NCBI RefSeq assembly: GCF_001659725.1
Contig: NZ_CP015922.1
Location: 2,046,001-2,110,000, forward strand
Length of the DNA stretch: 64,000 nt
Origin: Polynucleobacter wuianus
Lineage (GTDB): Bacteria; Pseudomonadota; Gammaproteobacteria; Burkholderiales; Burkholderiaceae
Reading direction: 5' to 3'
The stretch's first letter is position 1. Every line of letters starts with the position of its first letter. The notes under the pieces were generated by a model. It was given only the letters and a program-made list of their open reading frames with translations. It searched no databases and had not been told where the DNA came from. Of the stretch, positions 26,030 through 35,030 are shown piece by piece. The position numbers were made by a program, and so were the translations under genes.

Positions 26030-28918
26030 ATGAATAACGAAATCAAGATCCGCGGTGCCCGCACCCACAACCTTAAAAACATCAATCTAGATATCCCTAG
26101 AGAGAAACTCGTCGTCCTGACTGGCTTATCTGGTTCTGGCAAAAGCTCATTGGCTTTTGACACGCTCTATGCCGAAGGTCAACGCCGCTACGTTGAATCC
26201 CTCTCTGCATATGCCCGTCAGTTTTTGCAGTTAATGGAAAAACCGGATGTCGATACGATTGAAGGTTTATCACCTGCAATCTCTATTGAGCAAAAAGCAA
26301 CTAGTCATAACCCACGCTCAACTGTTGGCACCGTTACTGAAATTCATGATTACCTGCGACTACTATTTGCTCGTGCCGGCACGCCACATTGTCCTGATCA
26401 TGATCTTCCGCTTGAAGCCCAAAGCGTTTCACAAATGGTCGATACCGTGCTGTCTATGCCAGAAGATACAAAGCTAATGATTCTGGCTCCAGTAGTGAGC
26501 GAGCGCAAAGGTGAATTTGTAGATCTCTTTCAAGACCTGCAGGCACAAGGCTTTGTGCGCTTTCGAGTGCGCTCAGGTGGTGGCACAGCAAACTTAGCTA
26601 AGGCAGAAATTTTTGAAGTCGATCAATTACCTGCACTTAAGAAAAATGATAAGCATTCAATTGAAGTAGTGGTAGATCGCATTAAAGTACGACCCGATAT
26701 TCAGCAACGCCTTGCAGAATCTTTTGAGACAGCCTTACGTCTTGCTGATGGCAAAGCCATGATTGTGGATATGGATACGGGCAAGGAGATGATTTTCTCT
26801 AGCAAGTTCGCTTGCCCGGTTTGCTCATATTCACTGCAAGAACTGGAGCCTCGCCTTTTCTCTTTCAATAATCCTATGGGCGCCTGTCCATCCTGCGATG
26901 GTCTTGGACATCAATCCTTCTTTGATCCTAAGCGCATCGTGGCGCATCCTGACTTATCGCTAGCCTCCGGTGCAATTAAAGGTTGGGATCGTCGCAATCA
27001 GTTCTACTTCAAGCTATTGCAGACCCTTGCTAAGCACGGTGGCTTTGATGTGGAAAAACCATTTGAGTCCTTGAGCAAGAAACAACAAGATCTTATCTTG
27101 CTAGGTTCTGGCGATGTCACCATTCCTTTTGAATACATCAACGAGCGTGGCAAGAACAGTATTCGTGAGCATGCCTTTGAAGGTATCGTGGCCAATTTTG
27201 AACGTCGATATCGCGAAACCGATTCTGTCACTGTGCGCGAAGAGCTTGCGCGCTATCAAAATATCCAAACCTGTCCAGAATGTAATGGCAGCCGTTTACG
27301 CAAAGAAGCACGGTTTGTCAAAGTAGGCGAAAAGAAGCAATCGCGAGCCATTTATGAGATCAGTGCACTGCCGCTCAAAGAAGCGAAAGAATATTTCGAA
27401 GCACTTGAGCTGAAAGGCGCCAAAAGAGAAATCGCAGACAAGATTGTTAAAGAAATCGGCGCCCGTCTACGCTTCCTTAATGACGTTGGGCTTGATTACC
27501 TCTCTTTAGAGCGAAGCGCGGACACCCTATCTGGCGGCGAGGCGCAACGTATTCGCCTGGCAAGCCAGATTGGCTCTGGCTTAACTGGTGTGATGTATGT
27601 ATTAGATGAGCCTTCTATTGGTTTACATCAACGCGACAACGATCGCCTAATTGGCACACTCAAACACCTCCGCGATTTAGGCAATAGCGTATTGGTGGTT
27701 GAGCACGACGAAGATATGATTCGTGCATCAGACTGGGTAATCGATATCGGTCCTGGTGCTGGTGTTCATGGCGGTGAAATTGTTGCTGAAGGTACGCCCG
27801 CTGAGGTGGAAGCCAATCCAAAATCGCTCACTGGCGCATACCTTTCTGGCCGAGAAGCCATTCAAGTTCCACAAAAACGTATTCCAGTCAATGATCGCTT
27901 TCTAGAAATCATTGGAGCACGTGGTAATAACTTGCAATCTGTGCATGCAAAGATTCCGGTTGGCCTCTTAACTTGTGTCACTGGTGTATCAGGCTCAGGC
28001 AAGTCAACCTTGATTAATGACACCCTGCATCATGCAGTGGCACAGCATCTCTATGGCTCTAACGCAGAACCTGCAGCACACGATGCAATGAAAGGTCTAG
28101 AGCACTTTGATAAGGTGATTAGTGTCGATCAATCACCGATTGGCAGAACACCGCGCTCCAACCCTGCTACCTACACTGGCCTCTTTACGCCAATTCGTGA
28201 ACTCTTTGCAGGCGTTCCGGCAGCGCGTGAGCGTGGCTATGAAGCTGGTCGCTTCTCCTTTAACGTCAAAGGCGGTCGTTGCGACTCTTGCGAAGGTGAT
28301 GGCGTTCTTAAAGTAGAGATGCACTTCTTACCAGATGTTTATGTGCCTTGTGATGTCTGTCATGGCAAGCGATATAACCGCGAGACTTTAGATATCCGCT
28401 ACAAAGGCAAGAACATTCATGAAGTACTTTCGATGACTATCGAACAGGCGCATGAATTCTTCGAGGCTGTACCCGTCGTTAAGCGCAAACTCAAAACATT
28501 GCTAGATGTTGGCTTGGGCTATGTGAAGCTTGGGCAAAGTGCAACAACGCTATCAGGTGGCGAAGCGCAACGCGTGAAGTTATCGCTGGAGCTCTCTAAA
28601 CGAGATACTGGTAGAACTCTATATATTCTCGATGAACCAACTACAGGTTTGCACTTCCATGACATTCAACTTTTGCTTACAGTAATTCAGACGCTAAAAA
28701 AACAAGGCAATACGATTGTCATCATCGAGCACAACTTAGATGTGATTAAGACTGCCGATTGGATTATTGACTTAGGTCCTAAGGGTGGGGCTGGTGGGGG
28801 TCAGATTATTGCTACGGGAACGCCTGAGGATGTAGCTAAGAATGAAGTGAGTTTTACTGGTCACTACTTGGCACCATTACTGGATCGTAAACCCGTCGCC
28901 GCCAAGAAAAAGAAATAG
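26030..28918 (+). CDS. uvrA: Excinuclease ABC subunit A
   Basis: Damage-sensing ATPase of nucleotide excision repair. 962 residues. Two ABC modules: first Walker A GLSGSGKSS (32-40), second GVSGSGKST (about 651-659), signatures LSGGEAQR at about 503 and 843. Two zinc modules: CPVCSYSL...ACPSC (about 263-290) and CDSCEGDG...PCDVC (about 755-782). The lysine-rich tail is typical. Start at ATG 26030, 37 bases from the divergent MFS gene. No LexA-type operator is recognised in that short interval. Confidence 0.98.
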   Translation: MNNEIKIRGARTHNLKNINLDIPREKLVVLTGLSGSGKSSLAFDTLYAEGQRRYVESLSAYARQFLQLMEKPDVDTIEGLSPAISIEQKATSHNPRSTVGTVTEIHDYLRLLFARAGTPHCPDHDLPLEAQSVSQMVDTVLSMPEDTKLMILAPVVSERKGEFVDLFQDLQAQGFVRFRVRSGGGTANLAKAEIFEVDQLPALKKNDKHSIEVVVDRIKVRPDIQQRLAESFETALRLADGKAMIVDMDTGKEMIFSSKFACPVCSYSLQELEPRLFSFNNPMGACPSCDGLGHQSFFDPKRIVAHPDLSLASGAIKGWDRRNQFYFKLLQTLAKHGGFDVEKPFESLSKKQQDLILLGSGDVTIPFEYINERGKNSIREHAFEGIVANFERRYRETDSVTVREELARYQNIQTCPECNGSRLRKEARFVKVGEKKQSRAIYEISALPLKEAKEYFEALELKGAKREIADKIVKEIGARLRFLNDVGLDYLSLERSADTLSGGEAQRIRLASQIGSGLTGVMYVLDEPSIGLHQRDNDRLIGTLKHLRDLGNSVLVVEHDEDMIRASDWVIDIGPGAGVHGGEIVAEGTPAEVEANPKSLTGAYLSGREAIQVPQKRIPVNDRFLEIIGARGNNLQSVHAKIPVGLLTCVTGVSGSGKSTLINDTLHHAVAQHLYGSNAEPAAHDAMKGLEHFDKVISVDQSPIGRTPRSNPATYTGLFTPIRELFAGVPAARERGYEAGRFSFNVKGGRCDSCEGDGVLKVEMHFLPDVYVPCDVCHGKRYNRETLDIRYKGKNIHEVLSMTIEQAHEFFEAVPVVKRKLKTLLDVGLGYVKLGQSATTLSGGEAQRVKLSLELSKRDTGRTLYILDEPTTGLHFHDIQLLLTVIQTLKKQGNTIVIIEHNLDVIKTADWIIDLGPKGGAGGGQIIATGTPEDVAKNEVSFTGHYLAPLLDRKPVAAKKKK

Positions 28919-28938
28919 TCAAAACACCGTGAACAATC

Positions 28939-30921
28939 TCAGAGTAATTTAGCTTCAGCCAAGTCGGTTGCTTCTGAATTACCTGAGATCACCAAAATAT
29001 CATTAGCTTCCAGGGTCAAGTCCGGCATCAGCACAAGTTTGGCGTAATCTGCATTTCGGCCTTTGCGACGGACCGCCTGCACGCTCACCCCTTCATTTTC
29101 AAGTTGAAGTTCACCCAGTGTTTTGCCTACCGCTTGAGAATTGGGCAAAAGGGTGATCGAATGCAAACGCCAAGATTCGTTTGAACCAAAATCATCATCC
29201 CCGGCACCCCGGAAATAGCCTCGCAACAAGCTATAACGCTCTTCACGTGCAGTCGTAATGCGCCGAACCACCTTACGCATGGGGACGCCCATAATCAGTA
29301 GCACATGTGAAGCAATCATGAGGCTGCCCTCAATCAATTCAGGAACTACTTCTGTAGCACCTGCCGCTTGAAGCTTAGCGATATCCGCATCATCTCTAGT
29401 GCGCACTAGCACCGTCATACCTGGGCGCAAATGCTCAACCTGACGCAGCACACGCAAACTGGCAGCAGTATCGGCATACGTAATGACAACTGTCTTAGCC
29501 CTCGAGAGGCCAGCAGCAACTAAATAATTTTCTCGACTGGCATCGCCATATACAACATTGTCGCCAGCAGCCGCTGCTTCCTTCACACGATCAGGATCTA
29601 AATCCAGTGCGATATATGGAATCTTTTCCTGATCGAGCATACGAGCCAAGCTTTGACCAGAACGACCAAAACCACAAATGATGACGTGATTCTCATTACG
29701 TACGCTCTTTGCAGCAACGCGTGTTAATGCGAGCGATTGCAACAACCACTCATTACTTGAGAAACGCATCGCAATTCGGTCGCTGTATTCCACTAGGAAT
29801 GGCGCGCAGAACATCGATAGCAACATGGCTGCAAGCACTGCTTGACTCAAGACGAGATCAATCAAATCCAAGCCATCAATTTGAGTCAGTAATACGAAGC
29901 CGAATTCACCCGCTTGAGCAAGGCAAAGCCCAGTCCTAATGGAGATGCCAGGGCTTGATCCAAAAGCCCTAGAGAGCAATGCAATCAAACCAAACTTAAA
30001 TACCAATGGGCCAATCAACAATAACAGCACTAACAGCCACTGCTCACGAATGACGTTGAAGTCTAGCAACATGCCAATCGTAATAAAGAAGAGCCCCAAT
30101 AAAACATCGCGGAATGGTTTAACGTCTTCTTCAACCTGATGGCGATAAGGTGTTTCAGAAATTAACATGCCAGCCAAAAATGCACCGAGTGCCAAAGACA
30201 AACCAAAATGCTCTGTTAAGCCCGCCATACCGAGCACGATCAGCAAGAGATTGAGCATGAATAATTCTTGCGAGCGCAGCTTAGCAACCAATCTAAACCA
30301 ACGGCTCATAAGCGATTGACCAATAAAGAAGATCAAAGTCAATGCAATCGTGATTTTGATAGATGCCGTAGTGAGGGCCACAAAAAGATCTTTAGGATTT
30401 TTTCCTAAAGAGGGCAACAAGATCAATAAGAAGACCACTGCCAAATCCTGGAATAACAAAATACCCACTACATTTCGACCATGTTCTGTTTCCAATTCAG
30501 ATCGATCAGACATCAGTTTTGTCACAATCGCAGTAGAGGACATGGCTAAAGCACCACCTAAAGCAATCGCCGCCTGCCAAGAGATTGGATAAATCCAGTT
30601 CATCAAAAGGCTAGCAGGAACTGCCAACAGCATGGTTAAAACCACCTGACTACCGCCTAGACCAAACACGATGTTCCGCATTGACCTCAACTTATGGAGA
30701 TTAAATTCCAAACCGATCGAAAACATTAAGAAAACTACCCCGAACTCGGCCAAATACTTGACTGTGGATGAGTCGTTTGCCAAAGCTAGGGCATTAGGCC
30801 CAATCAACACGCCAATGGCCAAATAGCCCAAAATAGGGGGTAAGCCAAAATAGCGGAAAATAACCACTCCGGCCACACCCGAGGCCAGGAGAATGAGGGT
30901 TAATTGAAGGACTGACGGCAT
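28939..30921 (-). CDS. CPA2-family K+/H+ antiporter with RCK domains (Kef/YbaL-like)
   Basis: Monovalent cation:proton antiporter. 660 residues: about 12-13 membrane segments (1-390), an RCK/TrkA-N domain with NAD(H)-binding HVIICGFGRSGQSLA (about 413-427) and the acidic LDLDPD, then a TrkA-C domain (about 575-660; QAVGKTLGELQLENEGV). The layout matches KefB/KefC and YbaL. No KefF/KefG flavoprotein gene is adjacent, and glutathione-binding residues cannot be judged by eye, so I keep the general name. It starts 11 bases from the divergent kdsD. Confidence 0.88.
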   Translation of the reverse strand: MPSVLQLTLILLASGVAGVVIFRYFGLPPILGYLAIGVLIGPNALALANDSSTVKYLAEFGVVFLMFSIGLEFNLHKLRSMRNIVFGLGGSQVVLTMLLAVPASLLMNWIYPISWQAAIALGGALAMSSTAIVTKLMSDRSELETEHGRNVVGILLFQDLAVVFLLILLPSLGKNPKDLFVALTTASIKITIALTLIFFIGQSLMSRWFRLVAKLRSQELFMLNLLLIVLGMAGLTEHFGLSLALGAFLAGMLISETPYRHQVEEDVKPFRDVLLGLFFITIGMLLDFNVIREQWLLVLLLLIGPLVFKFGLIALLSRAFGSSPGISIRTGLCLAQAGEFGFVLLTQIDGLDLIDLVLSQAVLAAMLLSMFCAPFLVEYSDRIAMRFSSNEWLLQSLALTRVAAKSVRNENHVIICGFGRSGQSLARMLDQEKIPYIALDLDPDRVKEAAAAGDNVVYGDASRENYLVAAGLSRAKTVVITYADTAASLRVLRQVEHLRPGMTVLVRTRDDADIAKLQAAGATEVVPELIEGSLMIASHVLLIMGVPMRKVVRRITTAREERYSLLRGYFRGAGDDDFGSNESWRLHSITLLPNSQAVGKTLGELQLENEGVSVQAVRRKGRNADYAKLVLMPDLTLEANDILVISGNSEATDLAEAKLL

Positions 30922-30932
30922 ATACTTACTCG

Positions 30933-31925
30933 ATGATAGCTAAGACTCGTGAACGTACCCTAAAGCTTGCGCGCGATACCCTCACTATTGAGGCTGCTGC
31001 ACTGCAAACGATGCGTGATCGCCTAGAGGGCGTCAACGCTGATGCGCTGGTACACGCAGTTCAATTACTACTCGACTGCAAAGGCAGAATTGTGGTTTCT
31101 GGAATTGGCAAATCTGGGCATATTGCCCGCAAAATTGCAGCCACCTTTGCATCCACCGGCTCACCGGCTTTTTTTGTTCACCCGGCAGAAGCAAGCCATG
31201 GTGATTTAGGAATGGTTACCAGAGATGATGTTTTTGTAGCACTCTCAAATTCTGGTGAGACCGAAGAATTACTCACCATTGTGCCTATCGTAAAACGCAC
31301 TGGCGCAAAACTGATTGCTCTTACTGGCGCTCCGGATTCTTCGCTTGCGAAATTGGCAGATGCCCATTTAGATACGAGCGTAGAAAAAGAAGCGTGCCCC
31401 CTTAATCTTGCCCCAACTAGCAGCACAACTGCTGCCCTAGCAATGGGCGATGCCTTAGCTGTTGCCTTGTTAGATGCTCGCGGATTTCAGGCGGAAGATT
31501 TCCAGCGCTCACATCCAGGCGGACGCTTAGGTCGCAAACAACTCATACATGTTAGCGAAGTCATGCGCAGCTTTGATGACACCCCAAAGATCTCTATTCA
31601 AGCATCACTACAAGAGGCTTTACAGGAGATGACTGCTAAGCGCATGGGTATGGTAGTGACATTAGATGACAAGCAAAAAGTATTTGGGATTTTGACTGAT
31701 GGTGATTTGCGTAGGCTCTTGGAAAAAAATACCAATCTGACCAGCATTACATTACAGAATGCAACTACGGCTAGCCCCCGCACCATTCCACCTGAACTCT
31801 TGGCAGAAGAAGCTATTGAAATGATGGAAAAACATCGCATTAATCATTTAGTGGTTACTGATAAAGATAGCCGCCTATTGGGCGCATTAAATCTACACGA
31901 CCTCTTTGCAGCCAAGGTAATTTAA
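30933..31925 (+). CDS. kdsD: D-arabinose-5-phosphate isomerase
   Basis: Makes arabinose-5-phosphate from ribulose-5-phosphate for Kdo synthesis. 330 residues, with an N-terminal SIS domain (about 40-180; VVSGIGKSGHIARK, STGSPAFFVHPAEASHGDLGM split by a loop, TSSTTAALAMGDALA) and two CBS domains (about 210-330). First gene of the LPS-supply run kdsD-kdsC-lptC-lptA-lptB. Only 11 bases separate it from the divergent antiporter start, so the two promoters must overlap the other gene's 5' end. Confidence 0.95.
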   Translation: MIAKTRERTLKLARDTLTIEAAALQTMRDRLEGVNADALVHAVQLLLDCKGRIVVSGIGKSGHIARKIAATFASTGSPAFFVHPAEASHGDLGMVTRDDVFVALSNSGETEELLTIVPIVKRTGAKLIALTGAPDSSLAKLADAHLDTSVEKEACPLNLAPTSSTTAALAMGDALAVALLDARGFQAEDFQRSHPGGRLGRKQLIHVSEVMRSFDDTPKISIQASLQEALQEMTAKRMGMVVTLDDKQKVFGILTDGDLRRLLEKNTNLTSITLQNATTASPRTIPPELLAEEAIEMMEKHRINHLVVTDKDSRLLGALNLHDLFAAKVI

Positions 31926-31946
31926 TACCGTTGTTGATTGAAACTC

Positions 31947-32519
31947 ATGCCTAGCGCCTTTAATACTCACAATACCAACCCACTATCCCAGTACCCCCAA
32001 GCCTGGGAGCGTGCAGGCAAAATCAAGTTGCTTGTTTTAGATGTCGATGGTGTGCTCACTAACGGCCAGGTATGGATTGGTGCTGATGGCAAAGAATCTT
32101 TGAAGGCCTTTGACATTCAGGATGGCTTAGGCATCAAACTTCTAGAACAATGCAATATTCCAACAGCAATCATTACTGGTAGAAACTCCAAGATGGTCTT
32201 AGCTCGTTGTGATGAGTTGGGCATCAAGCAGGTTCACATGGGTGTTGAAAATAAGGCACTGGCTTTAAAAGAAGTTCTAAAGAAGCTTAGTCTTAAAGCG
32301 AGTGATTGCGCCGTGATGGGCGATGATTGGCCAGATCTCGCAATGATGAAAAATGCCGGTTTGCGAATTGCACCAGCACAGGCACATGAATCTGTTAAAG
32401 AGTTTGCGCATTTTGTCACTACACATACTGGTGGTAATAGCGCTGTACGCGAAGCATGTGACCTCATCCTAAAAGCCCAAAACCACTTCGATGAGTTGCT
32501 CAGCAAGGCTCGCCAGTAA
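31947..32519 (+). CDS. kdsC: Kdo-8-phosphate phosphatase
   Basis: HAD-family phosphatase that releases Kdo from Kdo-8-phosphate. 190 residues from the ATG at 31947; a TTG three codons upstream is possible but less likely. The DxD motif is LVLDVDGVLTNG, the lysine/threonine motifs are IITGRNSK and the last is MGDDWPDLAMM. It follows kdsD by 21 bases and precedes lptC by 3 bases, so it is clearly in the operon. Confidence 0.95.
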   Translation: MPSAFNTHNTNPLSQYPQAWERAGKIKLLVLDVDGVLTNGQVWIGADGKESLKAFDIQDGLGIKLLEQCNIPTAIITGRNSKMVLARCDELGIKQVHMGVENKALALKEVLKKLSLKASDCAVMGDDWPDLAMMKNAGLRIAPAQAHESVKEFAHFVTTHTGGNSAVREACDLILKAQNHFDELLSKARQ

Positions 32520-32522
32520 ATA

Positions 32523-33164
32523 ATGCAATTGAATTCTCAACGAATCAAAATCAGCCTTACACGCACGCTATTGCGCCTTATGCCATTGATATTGATGGGA
32601 GCTTTAACTCTCATGACTTTTTGGTTGGTCCAGAAAAATACTCCCCCAGAAAGCTCAATGCTTGAGCGCGTTCGTCTACACGAGCCTGACTACATTATTA
32701 AAGACGGAACGCTCTCAGCCTTGAATGAGCAAGGCAGCACCAAATATCGAGTATTAGGCAATAAAGTCATTCACTATGACGATGATGCCTCGATTGATAT
32801 TGAACAGCCCCGCATGCGTCTATTTCAGCCAGATAAAGCACCTGTGACCGTGAAGTCTAATACTGGACACCTAGATGGTGATCTCACCATCCTGGAGCTC
32901 TTTGATAACGCCTCTATCTTTCGACCAGCCCAAGCTGCAACCGCTACGGAGCCTGCAACGCTGCGGATGCTGGCTTCCTCTAGCTATTTCAAGGTCTTGA
33001 TTAACGACGATATTGTTGAAACTGATCGACCCATCACACTAGAGCAGGGCATGTCGATCATGCACTCTACTGATGGTGGCATCTTCGACAATATTCAGCA
33101 GAGCATGACACTTTCAGGACAAGTTAAAGGTCGTATTGAACGTGCTCCGCGGAGTGCTCAATAA
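32523..33164 (+). CDS. lptC: LPS export system protein LptC
   Basis: Bitopic inner-membrane protein that takes LPS from LptBFG and hands it to LptA. 213 residues: a single membrane segment at about 18-38 (LLRLMPLILMGALTLMTFWLV) followed by a periplasmic beta-jellyroll (about 45-205; HEPDYIIKDGTLSALNEQG, VKSNTGHLDGD). The tail RIERAPRSAQ is hydrophilic. Its stop overlaps no neighbour, but lptA starts two bases later. Confidence 0.92.
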   Translation: MQLNSQRIKISLTRTLLRLMPLILMGALTLMTFWLVQKNTPPESSMLERVRLHEPDYIIKDGTLSALNEQGSTKYRVLGNKVIHYDDDASIDIEQPRMRLFQPDKAPVTVKSNTGHLDGDLTILELFDNASIFRPAQAATATEPATLRMLASSSYFKVLINDDIVETDRPITLEQGMSIMHSTDGGIFDNIQQSMTLSGQVKGRIERAPRSAQ

Positions 33165-33165
33165 T

Positions 33166-33726
33166 ATGTTCACAATAAATCGCCTTGCTCATTTTGGAAT
33201 ATTTCTGGGCGCCTTAACACTGGGCAACTTTGCTCATGCAGAAAAAGCAGACCAAGATAAACCTATCATTTTTGAGGCGGAAAAAGTTTCCGTAAATGAC
33301 GTTCAACAGATTTATGACCTCAAAGGCCAAATCCTATTAATTAAAGGCAGTATCGTTGTGACAGGTGATGATGGACATATTCAGGTAGATCCAGAGGGTT
33401 ACGAATATGTCGATATCAAAGGATCACCTGATACAACAGTCAGCTTTAGACAACGACGAGAAGGCCCTGCAGATGAGTACATGCAAGGTAATGGTACGCA
33501 GATTACTTACAATGCAAAAACAGAAGTATTGACCATTATCGGTGATGCCAGTCTAAAACGCTCACTCAATATGCAGATGCTCGACCAACTGCAAGGCTGG
33601 AAAATTGAGTACGATGATATTACTGAGCGCTATCGTGTAACACCCCCTGCAAACTCAAAACCAGAGGATCTACCCTTAGCCCGAGCAATCCTTTCACCAA
33701 GAAGAAAAGCCACATTAGAGAAATGA
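33166..33726 (+). CDS. lptA: LPS transport periplasmic protein LptA
   Basis: Periplasmic bridge protein carrying LPS across the envelope. 186 residues from the ATG at 33166; the open frame to 33136 overlaps lptC and lacks a signal peptide context. N-terminal signal peptide ends after NFAHA. The OstA/LptA domain holds FEAEKVSVNDVQQIYDLKGQ and YMQGNGTQITYNAKTE. The stop codon overlaps the lptB start as ATGA. Confidence 0.93.
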   Translation: MFTINRLAHFGIFLGALTLGNFAHAEKADQDKPIIFEAEKVSVNDVQQIYDLKGQILLIKGSIVVTGDDGHIQVDPEGYEYVDIKGSPDTTVSFRQRREGPADEYMQGNGTQITYNAKTEVLTIIGDASLKRSLNMQMLDQLQGWKIEYDDITERYRVTPPANSKPEDLPLARAILSPRRKATLEK

Positions 33727-34490
33727 CAACGGATTTAGCTCAAAACACTTCCACGCCAACACTGAGTGCTCACAATCTCCAGAAGCGCTATGGCTCTAGA
33801 ACAGTAGTTCGAGATGTTTCAGTTGAGGTGAAATGTGGTGAAGTAGTTGGACTGCTGGGCCCCAATGGCGCAGGTAAAACAACCTCGTTCTACATGATCG
33901 TAGGTTTGGTTCCGCTTGATGCAGGTCGCATTATTTTGGATGGTGCTGATATCACTCACCTACCCATTCATGAGCGTGCTCGTATGGGTCTGTCTTACCT
34001 TCCGCAAGAGGCGTCTGTTTTTAGAAAACTCAATGTGGCTGAAAATATTCAAGCTGTACTTGAGCTACAAGTTCAAGGTGGCAAGCGATTAACCAAAGGG
34101 GAAATTGCTGACCGCTTAGATGAACTATTAGGCGAGCTACAAATTAGCCACCTGCGCAATAATCCAGCACTTTCTCTTTCCGGTGGCGAGAGACGTCGTG
34201 TGGAAATCGCCAGAGCCTTAGCCTCTCAGCCAAAATTTATCTTGCTAGATGAACCCTTTGCTGGCGTTGACCCTATTGCCGTTGGGGAGATTCAGCGTAT
34301 TGTGCGTTTCTTGCGAGATCGTCAAATAGGTGTTTTGATCACCGACCATAACGTTCGCGAAACCTTAGGGATCTGCGACCACGCCTACATCATCAGCGAA
34401 GGAAGCGTTCTAGCAGAAGGCAAGCCCGACCAAATTATTCAAAATGATGCGGTTCGTCGAGTCTATCTAGGCGAAAACTTCCGGATGTAA
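33723..34490 (+). CDS. lptB: LPS export ABC ATPase LptB
   Basis: ATPase that powers LPS extraction with LptF and LptG, which are not in the window. 255 residues: Walker A GPNGAGKTT, Q-loop at LPQEASVFRKL, signature LSGGERRRVEIAR, Walker B FILLDEPFAGVDP and switch histidine in ITDHNVRETL. It overlaps lptA by four bases. In most betaproteobacteria rpoN follows; here 86 bases of apparently non-coding DNA lead to a 28-codon reading frame and then hpf. A small hairpin CGGACA-N7-TGTCCG at 34493-34511 lacks a T run, so readthrough into hpf is plausible. Confidence 0.96.
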   Translation: MTTDLAQNTSTPTLSAHNLQKRYGSRTVVRDVSVEVKCGEVVGLLGPNGAGKTTSFYMIVGLVPLDAGRIILDGADITHLPIHERARMGLSYLPQEASVFRKLNVAENIQAVLELQVQGGKRLTKGEIADRLDELLGELQISHLRNNPALSLSGGERRRVEIARALASQPKFILLDEPFAGVDPIAVGEIQRIVRFLRDRQIGVLITDHNVRETLGICDHAYIISEGSVLAEGKPDQIIQNDAVRRVYLGENFRM

Positions 34491-34576
34491 GCCGGACAAG
34501 ACATCTGTCCGTATAAGTCATAAAAAGTGGTTTTCCCTCTTGGTTTTCAGCAAAATCGCTGATACGCTGGAGGTTC

Positions 34577-34663
34577 ATGGTTCATTTTCCAAAAAAAACA
34601 GCTCAAAAATTACAGGGGCTTGCTGCGCACCCCGGGTATAGCTATGCGCACGCGTTGATATAA
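34577..34663 (+). CDS. Possible 28-residue leader peptide upstream of hpf
   Basis: An ATG after GGAGG (three-base spacing, short) opens MVHFPKKTAQKLQGLAAH and ends with a TAA that overlaps the AAGGAG of hpf, so translation of this frame could affect hpf initiation. It occupies the place where rpoN is normally found but shows no RpoN likeness. There is no other evidence that it is translated; codon use is not informative at this length. It may be chance. Confidence 0.3.
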   Translation: MVHFPKKTAQKLQGLAAHPGYSYAHALI

Positions 34664-34673
34664 GGAGTTGCTC

Positions 34674-34997
34674 ATGAATTTAAAAATTAATAGCCGTCAT
34701 GTAGAAGTTACCCCTGCTATGCGTACGCACCTTGAGGCTGGGATGGCCAAAATTCGTAAGCACTTCGATCACGTCATAGATGCATCCGCTTTTTTAGTAG
34801 TCGATAACGCTAAAGAAAAAGATCTGCGCCAAAGCGCTGAGATCACGATTCACCTCAAAGGCAAGGAACTGTTCGCCGAAGCACACAACGCTGACCTCTA
34901 TCACGCTATGGATGCGGTGGTTGATAAGCTGGAGCGCCAAGTCGTGAAACATAAAGAAAAAATTCAAGATCATCATCACGAAAAGCATTTTGAGTAA
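34674..34997 (+). CDS. hpf: Ribosome hibernation promoting factor, short form
   Basis: Binds 30S subunits and stabilises idle 100S ribosomes in slow growth. 107 residues, the short HPF/YfiA fold (MNLKINSRHVEVTPAMRTHLE, EITIHLKGKELFAEAHNADLY), with a His/Glu-rich C-terminus. The ATG at 34674 has AAGGAG seven bases upstream; the frame opens two codons earlier at a TTG. In relatives it is called rpoN-associated, and here it follows lptB without rpoN. Confidence 0.94.
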   Translation: MNLKINSRHVEVTPAMRTHLEAGMAKIRKHFDHVIDASAFLVVDNAKEKDLRQSAEITIHLKGKELFAEAHNADLYHAMDAVVDKLERQVVKHKEKIQDHHHEKHFE

Positions 34998-35030
34998 TCC
35001 TGACTGTCAGGACACCTATAATCATCTGTA

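Noticed and set aside
34493..34511. Terminator after lptB
   Set aside because: CGGACA-N7-TGTCCG is a six-base stem without a following T run, so it is unlikely to terminate.
34491..34673. Degraded rpoN between lptB and hpf
   Set aside because: The interval is too short and no frame shows sigma-54 motifs such as the ARRTVAKYRE RpoN box.
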